Positions 34,659 through 47,359 of a stretch of DNA of 64,000 nt are shown here, one piece after another. Below the pieces are notes generated by a model. The model saw nothing but the letters and a program-made list of their open reading frames with translations, was not told where the DNA came from and made no database searches. A program made the position numbers and the translations under genes. Every line of letters begins with the position of its first letter. Positions within the stretch are counted from its first letter, which is position 1. Origin of the DNA: Allantophomopsis cytisporea (Eukaryota > Ascomycota > Leotiomycetes > Phacidiales > Phacidiaceae); contig CP103034.1 in assembly GCA_024752435.1 (NCBI GenBank), positions 992,001 through 1,056,000 on the forward strand, in the 5' to 3' direction.

Positions 34659-35690
34659 ATGAAATCCGGATTATACGAAAAAGACATAAGCTCCAAAGCC
34701 ATGAAGTCAGAGAAATCAGCTGAACCGAGCACAGCGCACGAAGCTTCTGTAGATGCCACAACCTCAGATGATAGGCGTATCAAAATCGAAGATGACGGCC
34801 ACGAAGAAGAGCATACAGAACCCCTCATTCCAAGCTTCAACGGTCGATTGAATCTAGCATCATTTCAATTCTCTACTCTCCAGACGACAGTCAATTCTGA
34901 GAATTCAAGCCGACCTATAAGGAGAAGTCTACGGCAACAGCAATCCTCCACGCCTCCAGCACGCACGCCTCTGCTGAAACGCAAATCGGACAGCACACTC
35001 CAAGTTTTACCGTCACCCAAGAAGAAATCAAGGTCTCCCTCAGGATATGCACCGCCCTCTCAGTATGCACATCTATGCAATCTTCCGGATCGCATCGACT
35101 ACGGCCTTGTAGTACTCTTTATTGGCCTCAATCCTGGCATCAAAACTGCTGCATTGGGCCATGCCTATGCCCATCCTTCGAATTTATTTTGGAAACTCCT
35201 TCACAGCAGCGGATGCACAACAAGACGATGTCGCCCCGAAGAAGATGTTGATCTTCCGCGATTATTCTCCCTGGGAAACACCAACATCGTCGAGAGACCA
35301 ACCAGAAATGGAAGTGAGCTGAGCAAACAAGAAATGGATGACAGCGTGCAAGCACTAGAAGACAAGATTGTTAAATATAGGCCAGAGTGCGCATGCATTG
35401 TTGGGAAGAGTATCTGGGAAAGCGTGTGGAGAGTACGGCATGGAAGAGGTATAAAAAAGGAAGAATTCAAATACGGTTGGCAAGATAAGAGTGAGAATAT
35501 GGGCAAGCAGAAGGGCTGGGAGGGTGCAAGAGTATTCGTGGCTACAAGTACTAGTGGACTTGCGGCTTCACTGTTACCAGCTCAGAAAGAGGAGATCTGG
35601 AGAGAGCTGGGAGTCTGGGTTGAACAGAGGAGACACGAGAGAGGTTGGATGAAGGAAGGGGACAAGTTGGACGTTAAGCAAGAGGTATGA
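34659..35690 (+). CDS. TDG/MUG family G/T(U)-mismatch DNA glycosylase
   Basis: This single-exon 343-residue protein is a mismatch-specific uracil/thymine DNA glycosylase acting in nuclear base excision repair. The catalytic motif FIGLNPGIKTA lies at about residues 154-164 with the key Asn at 158. It is followed by GHAYAHPSNLFWKLLHSSG, a very good match to the MUG/TDG block. The second motif, VATSTSGLAASL, lies near residue 289. The first 135 residues are a disordered Ser/Lys-rich extension with a basic cluster (LLKRKSD, PKKKSRS) that could be a nuclear signal and DNA-binding tail, as in Thp1/TDG. The start at 34659 is the first ATG of this frame after an upstream stop-rich region. It faces UAP1 across a shared promoter. 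Confidence 0.92.
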   Translation: MKSGLYEKDISSKAMKSEKSAEPSTAHEASVDATTSDDRRIKIEDDGHEEEHTEPLIPSFNGRLNLASFQFSTLQTTVNSENSSRPIRRSLRQQQSSTPPARTPLLKRKSDSTLQVLPSPKKKSRSPSGYAPPSQYAHLCNLPDRIDYGLVVLFIGLNPGIKTAALGHAYAHPSNLFWKLLHSSGCTTRRCRPEEDVDLPRLFSLGNTNIVERPTRNGSELSKQEMDDSVQALEDKIVKYRPECACIVGKSIWESVWRVRHGRGIKKEEFKYGWQDKSENMGKQKGWEGARVFVATSTSGLAASLLPAQKEEIWRELGVWVEQRRHERGWMKEGDKLDVKQEV

Positions 35691-35861
35691 TATGTCTTGG
35701 TAATGTGAGTAGGACTGTGAAGTGCTGGGCAGATAGCTATATTGAAACTTTTTTCAAGAATATGCGAATACTGATGGGAGAGCAATATTACCTGAAGCAA
35801 AACTCAAGAAGGTATGGAAAGATAGAACGAAAATCAAGACTAAACATTTCGAATGATGCTT

Positions 35862-35882
35862 GAACTAGTTTTTAACTAGTTC
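35862..35882. repeat. 9-bp perfect inverted repeat with TTT loop
   Basis: GAACTAGTT and AACTAGTTC flank a TTT spacer, about 170 bases after the glycosylase stop codon. It could be a 3'-end hairpin of that transcript or a factor site. Confidence 0.6.
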
Positions 35883-36193
35883 TATCCGATGAGCTCGATT
35901 AATCGTATTTGCGATAAGAGTACCTACACTGGCTTATTGTTGCTGTATACACACTCCACTCGCTCCGAGCTATGATCGTTTAAGCCTATATCCATAAGAT
36001 CAAGAGCGGATTCCTAAGACCAATACAAAGAAATAGCTGCCTTCAGAAAGATCTCCTCACAGTCTAGTAAGATAAAGTATATTTCCTTGACTCTTATCAA
36101 CAAGGATTCCATCAATCACTGCAACACCTCTTTTGAATTTTTGGATCGTCAAAGAAGGCACAGTCGAGGTTTAACTAGGAGTTAGCAGTACTG

Positions 36194-36331
36194 ATGTTCA
36201 GTAAGTCTTCTCTCCGTTCACATTGTGTGCACATAACTGATATATTTGTTTCAGCCAAACTGTTTCTTCCAAGATCGAGAAACCGTTCAAGTGAGTCTCT
36301 CAAGGGGTTAGACTATGCTGCGGATAGTTAA
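36194..36331 (+). other. possible small spliced ORF (27 residues) or spliced noncoding RNA
   Basis: ATG TTC A is followed by a 54-nt intron-like segment (36201-36254) with donor GTAAGT, an AACTGAT branch-like site and acceptor TTTCAG. Joining gives MFTKLFLPRSRNRSSESLKG and seven more residues before TAA. A second donor (GTGAGT at 36291) suggests more splicing. It may be part of a longer 5' leader of the zinc transporter. The evidence is splice signals only. Confidence 0.22.
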
Positions 36332-37262
36332 GCGTTGAAGGCTTGAGGTGTGCTTTGTGGGGAGGGTACTGCATGTCATATTATGTGACATGCGACGTAG
36401 AGGCATCCAGGATCCAGTCCTGATAAGTGGATATCATGAATATGAATGAACGAATCAAGTCAACAAGCGTGAATCATCCGAAAGTGAGCATGCCGTTGAT
36501 TAAACCCTACCCCTTGATCATTTTGCTTGATAATCATCTGTTCTATGATGACCTATATAACTGCGAGATCATGTTTATGATTTGAGATGTAATTTCGCAA
36601 AGGAATTACCTATGTAGGATAAACAGTATTTTATGTATTTGACCTCTACAAATATGTCGGTGATATGTATGTACTACGATACATCCCCGGAATTTGCCTA
36701 GCTTCACAATGTCATACACCGAAACAGACCCTGCTCCACATCTCCACCCTTTGAATAAGCTATGGTGGTGCCGCCACCGTGCTTTTTGACCTCGGGAAGG
36801 AGTGAATCTGACCCGAAATTCTAGATTTCCCCGTAGCGAATATGACCCAATTCACAATACAAAATAGACAGATATCATCCGCGATCGTCCTTTTCCATAC
36901 CATCTGCTTACAAGCATCATCATCCTCAAACCCCGCTTGTTTTGCGTATTATTAGCTGTCCTATTCACAGAAACATTGCAAACGGAATAGGCAGCTGCGT
37001 AGGCCCACGGGCCCGATTACACGCCGACAAGCGATTACGGTATCACACCCCATTGGGAAAATCAACCTCACAAATATTTCACCCCGCGGCGCCACATCAC
37101 ACGACTCCTCTTCTGTACACATCCTCTGTACACAGATACAAAACGACGGAGGAGAGTCAGAGGAAAAGAGTTGTTCTGACGAACAATACGGCTTGGATAG
37201 ACCGTTGGGAAGAACCAATTCTTCAAGTGAAAGACCGTTCACGCGGCATATTGTTCGACATT

Positions 37263-39035
37263 ATGGCGTGGTCCAAATCGACACGAATTTCTATCATGCT
37301 CGGCATTGATGTTGCTTTCTTCATTCTCGAGCTTACTGTCGGCCTCATTGTGTCGTCCCTGGCCCTCATGGCAGACGCCTTTCATATGGTTTGTTTGTTA
37401 TGGTGTTGTTTTCAGGGTCCTGAGCTAACTGGTACAGCTTAATGATATTATTTCGCTTCTCGTTGGACTTTGGGCTGTAAAAGCTGCACAGAAATCTAGT
37501 TCAGACAAGTACTCATTTGGTGTAAGTGTTTCATGCTTCTCGACTGCTTGGATTGTGCTGATCATGAAAAGTGGCTGCGAGCAGAAATTCTTGGTGCTTT
37601 CTTCAATGCCGTCTTCCTTATCGCCTTATGTTTATCGATCGTGCTCGAAGCTATTACTCGTCTGATCGATCCACCCGAGATCAGTAACCCAAAACTCATC
37701 CTTATCGTCGGTTGCCTCGGCCTTTTATCCAATCTCGTTGGATTCGGCGTTCTTGGTGGCCACGGCCACTCTCATGGAGAAGGGGAACACTCGCATTCCC
37801 ATGATGAGCTTTCTCACGCGGAAGAGGGACATGGTCACAACCACAGCCACGGTCACGGCCACGGCCACGGTCATGATGGCGTGGATGAAATCGCAGACGA
37901 GAATGCTCCTGTTGGAACTGTCTTCCCGGAGGCAGTGATCGCAAAAATCAAGACTCCTGGCGATGGTACAGGATCCCCTGGTAAGCAATCATCCCGTCGT
38001 GATCGTCGTCGTGCCTCCAGCGTCAGAAGCGGTGCTCGCTTGTCAGATGAATTCGCCAACATTAGCATCCACCCGGCCAGTTTCCGACAAGGCATCATTG
38101 CAGCCAGTAGTCGTCAGTTGGACGGAATCACTAGCGTTGATGCTGATGCTGATGATGATGATACTGGTCATGCTACGGAAGTTCCGTCAGTTAGTGAACC
38201 CAATGAGCGCTCCCAGTTACTCCCCGGTAATAATGGCAATCAGGACGGGAAATACCTGGCTGTTGCCACTCGTCCTCATCATGATTCATGGCATGCGGAG
38301 CATAATCATAATAAGCCTCAGAAGGCAGCGTCTGGTAGCCACGGCCACAACCATGATGATATGGGCATGAACGCCATGATTCTGCACGTCATTGGCGATG
38401 CCCTCGGAAATGTAGGAGTCATCGTAGCCGCCCTTATCATCTGGTTGACTGACCACCCGGGTCGCTTCTACGCTGATCCCGCCGTCTCCCTCTTCATCAC
38501 GCTCATCATCCTCCGATCCACTATCCCCCTGACCAAAGCCACCGCCAAGATCCTTCTTCAAGCAACACCAGACCACATCGATGTGAACGACATCAAAGAA
38601 GACATCCAGGATATCCCCGGCGTCGTCTCCTGCCACCATGTTCATATCTGGCAACTTTCCGACTCTCAAATAATCGCATCAATGCACATCCAAGTGACAT
38701 TCTCTATCTCTGAACACGGTGGCTCCGAGCGCTATATGGTGCTTGCCAAGGCGGCACGCAAGTGCCTGCACGCCTACGGTATCCATTCTGCAACCATTCA
38801 GCCAGAGTTCTGCCTGGACAAGGACCACGACCACGGCGATGACATAGGTCTCACAGTCGATGGTCCAGCCTCAGGCACTGCCTCTCGCACGGATGACGCA
38901 GACTCCTGTCTTCTCGAGTGTGTTGATGATTGCGAGGCTGTGGGCTGCTGTCCTGGCTCGAAGAGCGAATCGGGTGCGAGTAGTAGTAGCCATGATCATG
39001 ATGGCCATTCTCATGATCACGGGCACGCTCATTAG
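37263..39035 (+). CDS. cation diffusion facilitator zinc transporter (Zrc1/Cot1 family)
   Basis: This is a Zn2+/H+ antiporter of the CDF family, expected in the vacuolar membrane. Three exons (37263-37388, 37438-37521, 37572-39035) with 49- and 50-nt introns give 557 residues. The start MAWSKSTRISIMLGIDVAFF leads straight into TM1. The Zn-binding H-x3-D pair of TM2 is H41/D45, recreated by splicing intron 1, and that of TM5 is H342/D346 (LHVIGDALGN). Between TM4 and TM5 is a long cytosolic loop with a His-rich run of HGH/HSH repeats (residues about 125-170), typical of Zrc1/Cot1. The C-terminal domain has DIQDIPGVVSCHHVHIWQL. The protein ends with Cys-rich CLLECVDDCEAVGCC and a second His/Asp run, which may sense or buffer metal. 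Confidence 0.95.
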
Positions 39036-39684
39036 ATACATTCGTAAATTGGACATGTGAGACGGCTTTTTGAGCGGTGGTGTTGCGTGCTCGGGGAGTA
39101 GATATTTGGGACAAGCTTGTACACATTTGAGACTCCGAGAGGTTTGCTTTGTAAGGCGTTTGTTGGGTGTCTGGATCCCCTCTGATGGGATAAACACTGC
39201 TGGGCCATGCTTTCAGCCTGGTTGTCTGGTTACGAATACTTGTTAATAGATTTTGACTCTGTTTGAATGCTGTACGACTGTGGTGCTTGGGCTTGATTCA
39301 TGGATAGTGAGTGACTGTAGAGGTGCATTTTGGGTATGGTGACTGATATATGGTGATGGACAAGTTGTGATGGAAGATCTTGTTGATGCAATAGGTCATG
39401 TCTAGTGACGAATATTGTGGACGTAATATACGAGTAGCATATTGTTTCTCACGAGTAATTGACATTCAAAGGCCGGGGCAACCACCGAAACTCAAACACA
39501 TAACACCGCCATCAATACATCTCTCCCCTGCACGAACTACCAAGGTACACGAATGTAAAAAGTGACTAAATAGTATATAACGCACAGAAATCTACATCAA
39601 AATCTACTACTTTAACTTGCACCAAACCGTCTTCCCCAATCTACAATATCATCGTCTCATGTAACCTCAAAGCCAACCTCATCT
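39036..39684. other. convergent intergenic region
   Basis: About 650 bases containing the 3' flanks of the zinc transporter and of myosin I. No ORF or RNA gene is seen. Confidence 0.5.
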
Positions 39685-42600
39685 CTACCAATCATCCTCC
39701 TCCTCATCCTTCTTCGCACTCATAGCACTCTGCCTTGCTCTCAAAGCCTCAGCAAGTCCACCAGCAAGACTGGGCGTAGGCGTACTGCGTCCGGAGTCGC
39801 CCCCACTGCTTCCGCCATTCAACCCAACAGCACTGTCCCTGGCACCCGGCGACGGAACGGGTTTCTTGCCGCCAACGGCCGGCCGTTTGGCTGGTGGTGC
39901 AGGCGGCTTGGGCTTCGAGCCATTGATGCCGTTTGCTTTGGCTGCGGGCGGCGCGGGAGGTGTTGGACGCACGACGGTTGGTGGGGGAGCTGGAGGAGCT
40001 TCTTCTTTGAGGTAGGCGGATGGTGCCCAGCCTTGCGCTGAGCCGAGTTTGGCGAGCCACCAGCCTAGATGAAGGTTAGTTTTTGCTTAATTGTTTGGAG
40101 GTGGGAGATAGAAGTCAATGGGAAGTGAAGGATTATATGGTATAGGGGGTAGACTGACCATTCGACTCCTTTTGAAGAACCGTGATGATATCGTCCTTCT
40201 TCATGGTCAATTCGTTGGCACTCTGACCAGCAAAGTCATACATTGCTCTGTAAACAGGCTCAGCAGATCTAGCAGGAGCAGCAGCAGGCGGAGGAGGAGG
40301 TGGTGGTGGAGGAACACCTCTACTCGAAGCCGCAGACTGATTTCTAGTGTGACTTGGCATGGACTGCATAGCAGCTGGCTGTTGGGGCAACGTTCTCGCA
40401 GCTGCTGGACGCGAGGATGCTGCTGGTGCAACAGGAGTGGTGTTTCTGTTAGTGGTGATCTTAGAAGGACGGCCACCTGGCCCACCTGGACGGATGAGTT
40501 TGCCCTTGGTAAATGGTTTGGCAGCGACGGGCTTGCCTTTAGGCAATGGTGCGGAGACGGAATTGGGTGGTAGACCGGCTGTGGTGTGGATGGCTCCGCT
40601 CTTGTAGAAATCTTCTCGCACTGTGGAGTCCTTGAGGACTTTGATGACCTGCATCTTGCCCGGCTTCTTGGCATATTCGATAGAGTCGTTGATTTTAAGA
40701 TTGAAACCGCCAGGCATAAGAGTGGACATGTGCGTAAAAAGTTCGGTCTTGAAGACGCAGTTCAGGAGAGGATCAGCTTCTTGCGGAGAGCCAACACCCA
40801 AGGAGAACCAGTCATCCTGGCATGTTGAAGTACCGACAAACTTGATGGCCCCAAGAGGAATTGTACGTTCTGCAGTGATCGTGGGCTGCTTATTGACGAG
40901 ATGCTGCAGGACAATATAGAATTTGCTCTTTGTCAGAACAATGATTCTAGCGCTTGGCTTACTCGATCTTCCAAACTTGGTTTCCAGGATCTCACCACGA
41001 CAAGAGAAGACCACAACCTCGTTATCTGACAAGTTAATAGCGTTTCGAATTCGGGATCCTGGACCATTGGCAGCTCCGACCCCAAGATAATCACCCATAA
41101 ATCTTCGGGAACCGAGCATACTGTATTTGCGTCTTTCCTTACGGCCTCCCAGAAGCTGGTGACCCTTGTTTCGCAACTCGAGGAACTCTGCACCAATACG
41201 CTTCTTTCTCCAAACTCTTTGAATTCGAGTAGCAGCTTCAATTCTGATGCGCAGGAAGGCTCTCCAGATTCTTTGAATTCTGATAGCCATATTGTGCCAG
41301 TATCTATCACGCATATGTTCGAGGGCGAAGAGTGTCTCCGGGGCCTTGATGAAAGCCTTGGTGACACCCATTTGGAACTCTTCAGCAGGAATGCTTGTAT
41401 CTTTCAGAATTTGCTTGGCCCCAGACTTTGCATCGCCAGTCCAGGTATAGTCACCAGCGTATGAAGTTTGAGGAGACAGCAAGTAGAATCTCTCTACAAA
41501 CTTGTCGAATGTTTGTCTATATGCAAAACCAGCTCGTCGAATACGAACGTTCTCTTGAAGACCAAGATACTTGATTTGATGCAAAACATTAGGAACTGTG
41601 TATTCGGTAGGAGATTTGCTCTCGTTGGGTTTGATGGTTCGGATATAGGATGGTTCTGCCTTCATGAGAGTCGCCACCAGTTCGTTAGCAGATGTCTTGA
41701 TCTTGTCACCTGCTGAAGGTGGTTGTCTTCTGTCGTCCTGATTGACTTCGTGGGGGAACAGCGTGTGCACGAAGCTGTTACCACTCTGTGCGAAGAGGTT
41801 CAACAATCCCTTGAGCAGCTGATCCTTGTTCTTGTCGGTGATACCTTCAACAGTGTAGCTCACTTCACCAGCATAATGCTTGATGATGAAGTTGCCCTGT
41901 CGTGGAGTCAAATGCGGATTTGAGATGCCATTAATGCTCTGCATAAAGGTTCTGTCCGAAGCTGCAGGATCGGCGTGTGCAGTCTTAGTAGCATCCTTCA
42001 TGGCCGAGAAAACTCCAGGAGGTCTTGTAGCTTCGATCAAGTCGCACACAATCTTGTTATCGAAATATTTGATTGGTGTCCACTTGATCTGCTCTCGCTC
42101 GTATTCCTCCTGCTCTGTCTTCAGTGTTAATTGAATAAAGATCTGTTGAAGCTTCTCGTTCACGTAGTTGATACACAGCTGCTCGAAACTATTCTTCTCG
42201 AAAATCTCGAAACCATAAATATCCAAGATACCAATGGAATTCGAGACTGCACCACGAGCCTTCAAAGACACATTCACTCGCTCCACGATCCAGTCGAACA
42301 GGTTGTTGTAAATCGCCTTCGCCAAAGCGTCTCGGGTTGCTGTTGCTTGGGCAGGATTTGCTGGTGACTCGATAACTTCACCATTTCTTGGAGTCAGAAT
42401 TCTAATTGTGATAGCACTGACGACGTGAGCTGGATCAACTTCGAGCAAATATGCTAAGAAGTCCACAACAGACTGGTCTGCCACTGCTGCATATCCGTCC
42501 TTATCTTCCACGAACTGGATGTTTCCCGCCCACAAGATCGCTGCCAACATCCTGAAAATCTCATCTTGTTCCGGTTGGCTCAGTCCAATGACCTTCATAG

Positions 42601-43706
42601 CATTAAGTGTATCCTGGTATTCGGCAAGATCGTCTATTCCGTCCACATCGAAGCATTTCGACCTGCTCGTATATACATATGTCTCTGGCTTCTGAATCCC
42701 GTATATCTCCCTGTAATGTTGCGACGCTCCCTTGGTAAACTGATAGAAAATATGGAAGTTTCGTTCATTCGTGATCTGCCCCACCACTCTCGACTTTTCC
42801 AGAAGGTAGTTGGTGATGTCAGCACCTACAGGTTCACCTTGGCTGTTAAATTGCAGTTGCAAGTATTTTCCGAATCTGGAGGAATTGTTGTTACGCAACG
42901 TTTTGGCGTTACCGAAGGATTCCAAAAGGGGGTTCGTTGCAAGAACCATTTCTTTGATCTCTTGAATCGATGAGTTACTGCCTCCTGAGACATTTGCGAT
43001 GTATTGCATGATTCTCTTCGCTGCTTCTGTCTTTCCTGCACCGGACTCTCCTGAAATAATAACACACTGGTTATCCTTGTACCCATTCATGTTGTAGTAT
43101 GCGGACTCGGCGACAGCGAAGACGTGCGGCGGCATCTGTCTAATCAGTATTTGAGTATCTAATGCATAGAACCAATGCTTACCTCCAGTCGATTCTTCCC
43201 CTTATAACTTTCTAGAACCTCATCTGTGTAAATCCCCACTGAACATCGTCAGCACCTATTCATACACCCAAGTTCCCATTGACTCACAATCTCTGAAAGG
43301 GTTAACAGAGACCAGCACATGGCCAATATATGTCTAAAAGATCCCAATCAGCCAGTGTCTTTGTATGTTGATCGTCATGCGCCGGCCCCCTCGGGCTTTG
43401 GAAGCTGGATTCCTTACGTAGATTTCGCCATTCTCGAATCGTTTCTTCAAGTTATCGTTGATGGCTTCGTTGGAGACCTTGCTGATCAGGGTGAGATCCG
43501 ATACTCCGACTTCTTTCTTCTTGTTTGTATCGAAAGTCGCTTTCTTAATATTTGGCTTTCCTCCTGATGCGCCGCCTGCTTGAGCTTTGGCAGCGGCCTT
43601 GTCACCCTTCGGACGTCGACTGATACCCTATTTTTTTCCCCAGGAGTTAGATGCGCTCGTTATTGTTGTGGGAGGGTTCGCCAGTTGATGCACCCGGGCT
43701 TACCAT
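39685..43706 (-). CDS. MYO1: class I myosin (Myo1/Myo3/Myo5 type)
   Basis: This single-headed actin motor drives endocytic actin patches and polarised growth. Six exons (43704-43706, 43418-43627, 43288-43333, 43183-43238, 40159-43135, 39685-40064) give 1,223 residues. Exon 1 codes only for Met, and the next begins [10 protein letters not shown], the usual fungal myosin I N-terminus. In order: the motor with P-loop GESGAGKT (134-141) and [22 protein letters not shown] motifs (about 721-750, [10 protein letters not shown] and [12 protein letters not shown]), a TH1 lipid-binding tail, a Pro/Ala-rich region, SH3 (about 1070-1125, [19 protein letters not shown] then [11 protein letters not shown], split by the last intron), a second Pro-rich region and an acidic end KKDEEEDDW that recruits Arp2/3. 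The 5' region carries G12 and G9 runs (genomic plus strand), so the mRNA leader would be C-rich. Confidence 0.96.
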
Positions 43707-46700
43707 CGTTTTTTGTTTTGAGGGGGGGGGGGGTTTGGTTTGAATGAGGTTAACTCCTCGAGATTATGGTCGTATGCGCTGATATGAAGGGGGGGGGTTT
43801 GAGAGGACCCTGAGATTGTGATAATGGTCTATTTCACCGAAAAAGAGTGAGTAACAAAGCGACCTGGCTATGCAGTTGGAGGCAGGATCTCCAGAGAATT
43901 GAGGGGTTTGTATGATGGGAGAGGAATGATATTCAATACGACAGGCTGTCACTGGTGAACGTCTATCGTCAGTGCTTCGGGATCGGGATCGCTCGCTAGT
44001 TGTAGAGCGCATGCACTGCGTACGTTACATCAAATGATGGGAAGTTCCGGCGGGATATCGGCCTTCCACGCTTCTGGAAATGCTCGTTCCTTAGGAGGAG
44101 GAGGAGGAGGAGGCAGAGTGCTGGTTACCGTAGGTACGGAGCATATACATAAGATACATTAGTATTCATAATAGTCAGTAGTTGAGTTGCTTATGTGTAA
44201 ACTCTCACATCACATCACATCCCATCCCATCAGCCACATAGGTGGTAGCCACTCTTTCATTCACTGCCAGCCAATATGAAAGGACACTGTCACTTTCTTA
44301 GCTAAACACGACGCCCGCCCTTCGTAATTCCCTTGCTCAGCCTCATGAAGGAATAAAGTCTCCTGTGTATACAGTGTATATAGTTACACTTGAAGTATGT
44401 ACGCGCAATGAGAAGGCGAACTCGGAACTGAGTCCAAGTATGTACATACGTACATACATCATTGTGCACGACTTTTCAGTGGCAACTCCAACATCATTTT
44501 TAAGCATATTTCAGGCTGCAGCTTTGGGCTTCAAGCCGCAAGCCTCAAGCCTCAACTTCTTCCTATTTGCGCGAGACATGATCCTTCATGACGGCTGAAA
44601 AAGGAAGGAATTTTCACTCCGTTGTAATTTCAATCCGCTTGGAGATTGGACTCTTTCGTCCTTCAGCAGTTCTGATCGACTATAGGTAACTCATATGAGG
44701 TTCAGATGAGAGTACCTCAGTCCGATGATATCAAAAAAAGCATAGATCATTCGAGTTTTCTCATTCCTTTATACCGCGTAGCAGAGTAGTCACGAACAAA
44801 GTCGAAGATATTCTTGCACATAATAAACTTCTCACGTTCTTTCGAAATGAAGGTAAAAAAGGAGTCTGAGACGTAGATATTTTGAGGTCGGGCAGGAATG
44901 GAAGAGCGACCAACCAGCTTCGGGCTGAAAGACGAGGTGCGAGATTGAGATTGGTACGGTGGAGCATCGCCTTCACGTGACCTTGAATGGTGGTCTTGCG
45001 CTTAAGGCATCAAGATGTCCACCTATAAGGCAGCCAGAACTTGAGTTTCCATCCATCCATCATTTGTACTGGCAACGGCGATTTGCCTAGGAACGAACAG
45101 TGGAATAAATAACTCTTGTGATTGCCAATTGGTATTGTACATATACCTCAATCAAGATCAAGCATTCCGATCTTAACCATGCAAACCTCTTCAGGTACGG
45201 AATACATATATATGTATGTGGCTACCCATCCTTCTACAATACTGTCCCACTGTCCACATTCATTGCATTTCACTATGGCAATTGGCTACTGAGAATAGAG
45301 TTACCGCCCGACAGAAAGACCCTTCGAGGACCAAAATAGTAGCAATATGTCGTCCTCGTCTTACCCAGTCCCTTGCAGTCCTGCACACTGCAATCACTAC
45401 CACTCATCCTGATCGTGAATACAAATACGAGGTACGAAGGTCGATTTCGTGCACCTTCAACAACTATATTTGACATCTCAGTGAGCGCACACCTTCCTCG
45501 AGAGGTCTGGTCACCGGCTGAGATAGATACAGGCGATCAAGGTCACAACTAACGAATAAGTTGAGGGATGAATTGTACACAAAGCAGTACATCTATGTAT
45601 ATACATGCATACATACCTTACATACATGACATGTACGCAGTACGTCGTGTGGCCGATCCTCTACCAAACATACAACGGCTTCAATATTCATCATGTATTT
45701 GATATCACTGTCCCTACCTAATCATCTTGTTATTGGATGCCCGCCCATGGTCTTCGGCACAAGCCCTGTGCTGACCCGCTACTTCGTTAAATCGAGTCTA
45801 TCTGTCTATCGAGGAAATCTCTTTCTCGTTTCTCATACCGCTTCAACACAATCATCAGCAATTCATCACACCGTACTTTGTGATGACACTCGTGATAGCG
45901 ATTCCAGCCGCTCTGTGATGAGAAGCTGAAGATGGCGTCCTTCGGCCGGCTTCGATGGTCATTGTCCAAAGGCCCTTGCGCTCGTCATTGGCTTTATATA
46001 TGGCCTTGAACGGGCCTTTCGTGCAGCTTCACTGCATCCCCCGCCGTAGTATGAACATGACCGCTACAGGGCTCTTCAACCATCAGCGAATCCCCACGCG
46101 CGACGAAGCGCTGGGACACGGGGCCCTTCACAGGCCGGCCCACCGCATCAGCCTCTCAAGGTCGGCACGCCCCTCAGTATCCAGTATTCCGCACTGTAGT
46201 TTAATGTCTTCCTGGTCACTGACAGCGTGCGTGCGGCGGCGTGTCCGCGATTCATATCTCTCAATTTGCCAGCCAGTGGATTCTCCGTGCTTGGGATTGA
46301 TACCACCGCTCCTACAAACCCCAGAATATGCCGCCATCAGTGAGTGCTTGTGGGCCGGTAGGTGGGCGATCGATGTCTTTCTCCACTGTCTAGCTTCTTT
46401 TTCATCTCATGTATGCGATACATATCTCCCCATCTCGTCGTCGTTGCAAACCATAGATCTGGGAACTGAATGAACTTCTCCATTGCTGCTTTCAATCGCA
46501 CTCATACGATACCTACACCTTAATCACAACACCATTTACACAGTCATCCCATTGTCGGGCTCACAATTAAGTGTGCATTGTATGAGCTGTTCTTTTTGAC
46601 AGTTCTGCCCTCGCAACTCACACGGTTATTGTATGAGACGAGGTCTGAGGCCTCGCCTACTCTCATACATTTGACGTCGCATATGCACCCTCAACAACAA

Positions 46701-47359
46701 GACCATCACCTTTGACACCCATAACTACCCTGCGAAACCTCCTGTAACGTCTGATAATCGATTTTACGATCAAATCTGACACCTTTCACGGACCAATTCT
46801 TCTCGAAAAATTCACCGTGACACTTCGGTCAACTTTATTGACGACCATAATAACAATCTGCGTTGCGCCTCTCCTTGTTTACAATATCATAGAGGGCGTG
46901 CACTTCAAGCATAATTTGACTCCAAGATCAACCAGACAAGCTTCTTGAGAACGGATCAGGTTTCATGGACTTTCCAATATCCGTGAAATACGCTACGTTC
47001 CGCATAGCACGGTAGCAAGAGAACCCGAATACCCCAGGTGACATCGTGGACTCCACTCAACGACTACCTTAATAGCAACCCTCACCCAGGATCTTCCACC
47101 GGATCTACTGTTTACACCTCGGCGAGGTCGAAATCACTACTTGTCCCTCCTTCGTACATACTGGTCCTGCTGGCTCAGATCATTCATTTCTCTAAAAGTC
47201 CTTCTCTTGGTTGAGTAACACATATAATCATTTCTGGAAGCGCCGTCGTTCGTTCACTGGCCTTTCAATTTCTTCGATCGATATCTTACCTCGCCGTTGT
47301 CGCTGGACGACTATAATACGAACCTTTTCATTGGAGATAATCAAAAATAGAGGACCATC
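43707..47359. other. long noncoding region upstream of MYO1 and noxA
   Basis: This 3.65-kb divergent region has no convincing protein gene. Landmarks are G-runs next to MYO1 (43722-43733 and about 43789-43797), a GGA repeat (44094-44114), ACATC/CCATC-type repeats (about 44205-44232) and TACA/GTAC-rich microsatellite patches (about 44436-44460 and 45595-45635). A 172-codon ORF at 45955-46473 lacks any family feature. The last 800 bases are rich in C and T and are probably the noxA promoter and 5' UTR. Confidence 0.5.
44094..44114. repeat. (GGA)7 microsatellite
   Basis: Seven perfect GGA units in noncoding DNA upstream of MYO1, read directly from the sequence. Confidence 0.9.

Larger units (their letters stand above)
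35691..37262. other. long intergenic region upstream of the zinc transporter
   Basis: About 1.6 kb with no convincing protein gene. It contains a 9-bp perfect inverted repeat (35862-35882) and a small intron-containing ORF (36194-36331), both listed separately. The ORF frame upstream of the transporter ATG (36942 onward) is open but does not resemble the family, so I treat it as 5' UTR. Confidence 0.45.

Noticed and set aside
36942..37262. Upstream in-frame extension of the zinc transporter (107 codons)
   Set aside because: The extension does not resemble CDF proteins, and the internal ATG at 37263 starts directly at the family N-terminus before TM1.
37702..37988. Arg/His-rich ORFs overlapping the zinc transporter loop
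   Set aside because: Shadow frames of the His/Gly repeat loop of the transporter.
45955..46473. 172-codon ORF in the noxA upstream region
   Set aside because: The product (MVIVQRPLRSSLALYMALNG and onward) has no domain, repeat or targeting pattern, and the composition fits chance in a C-rich stretch.
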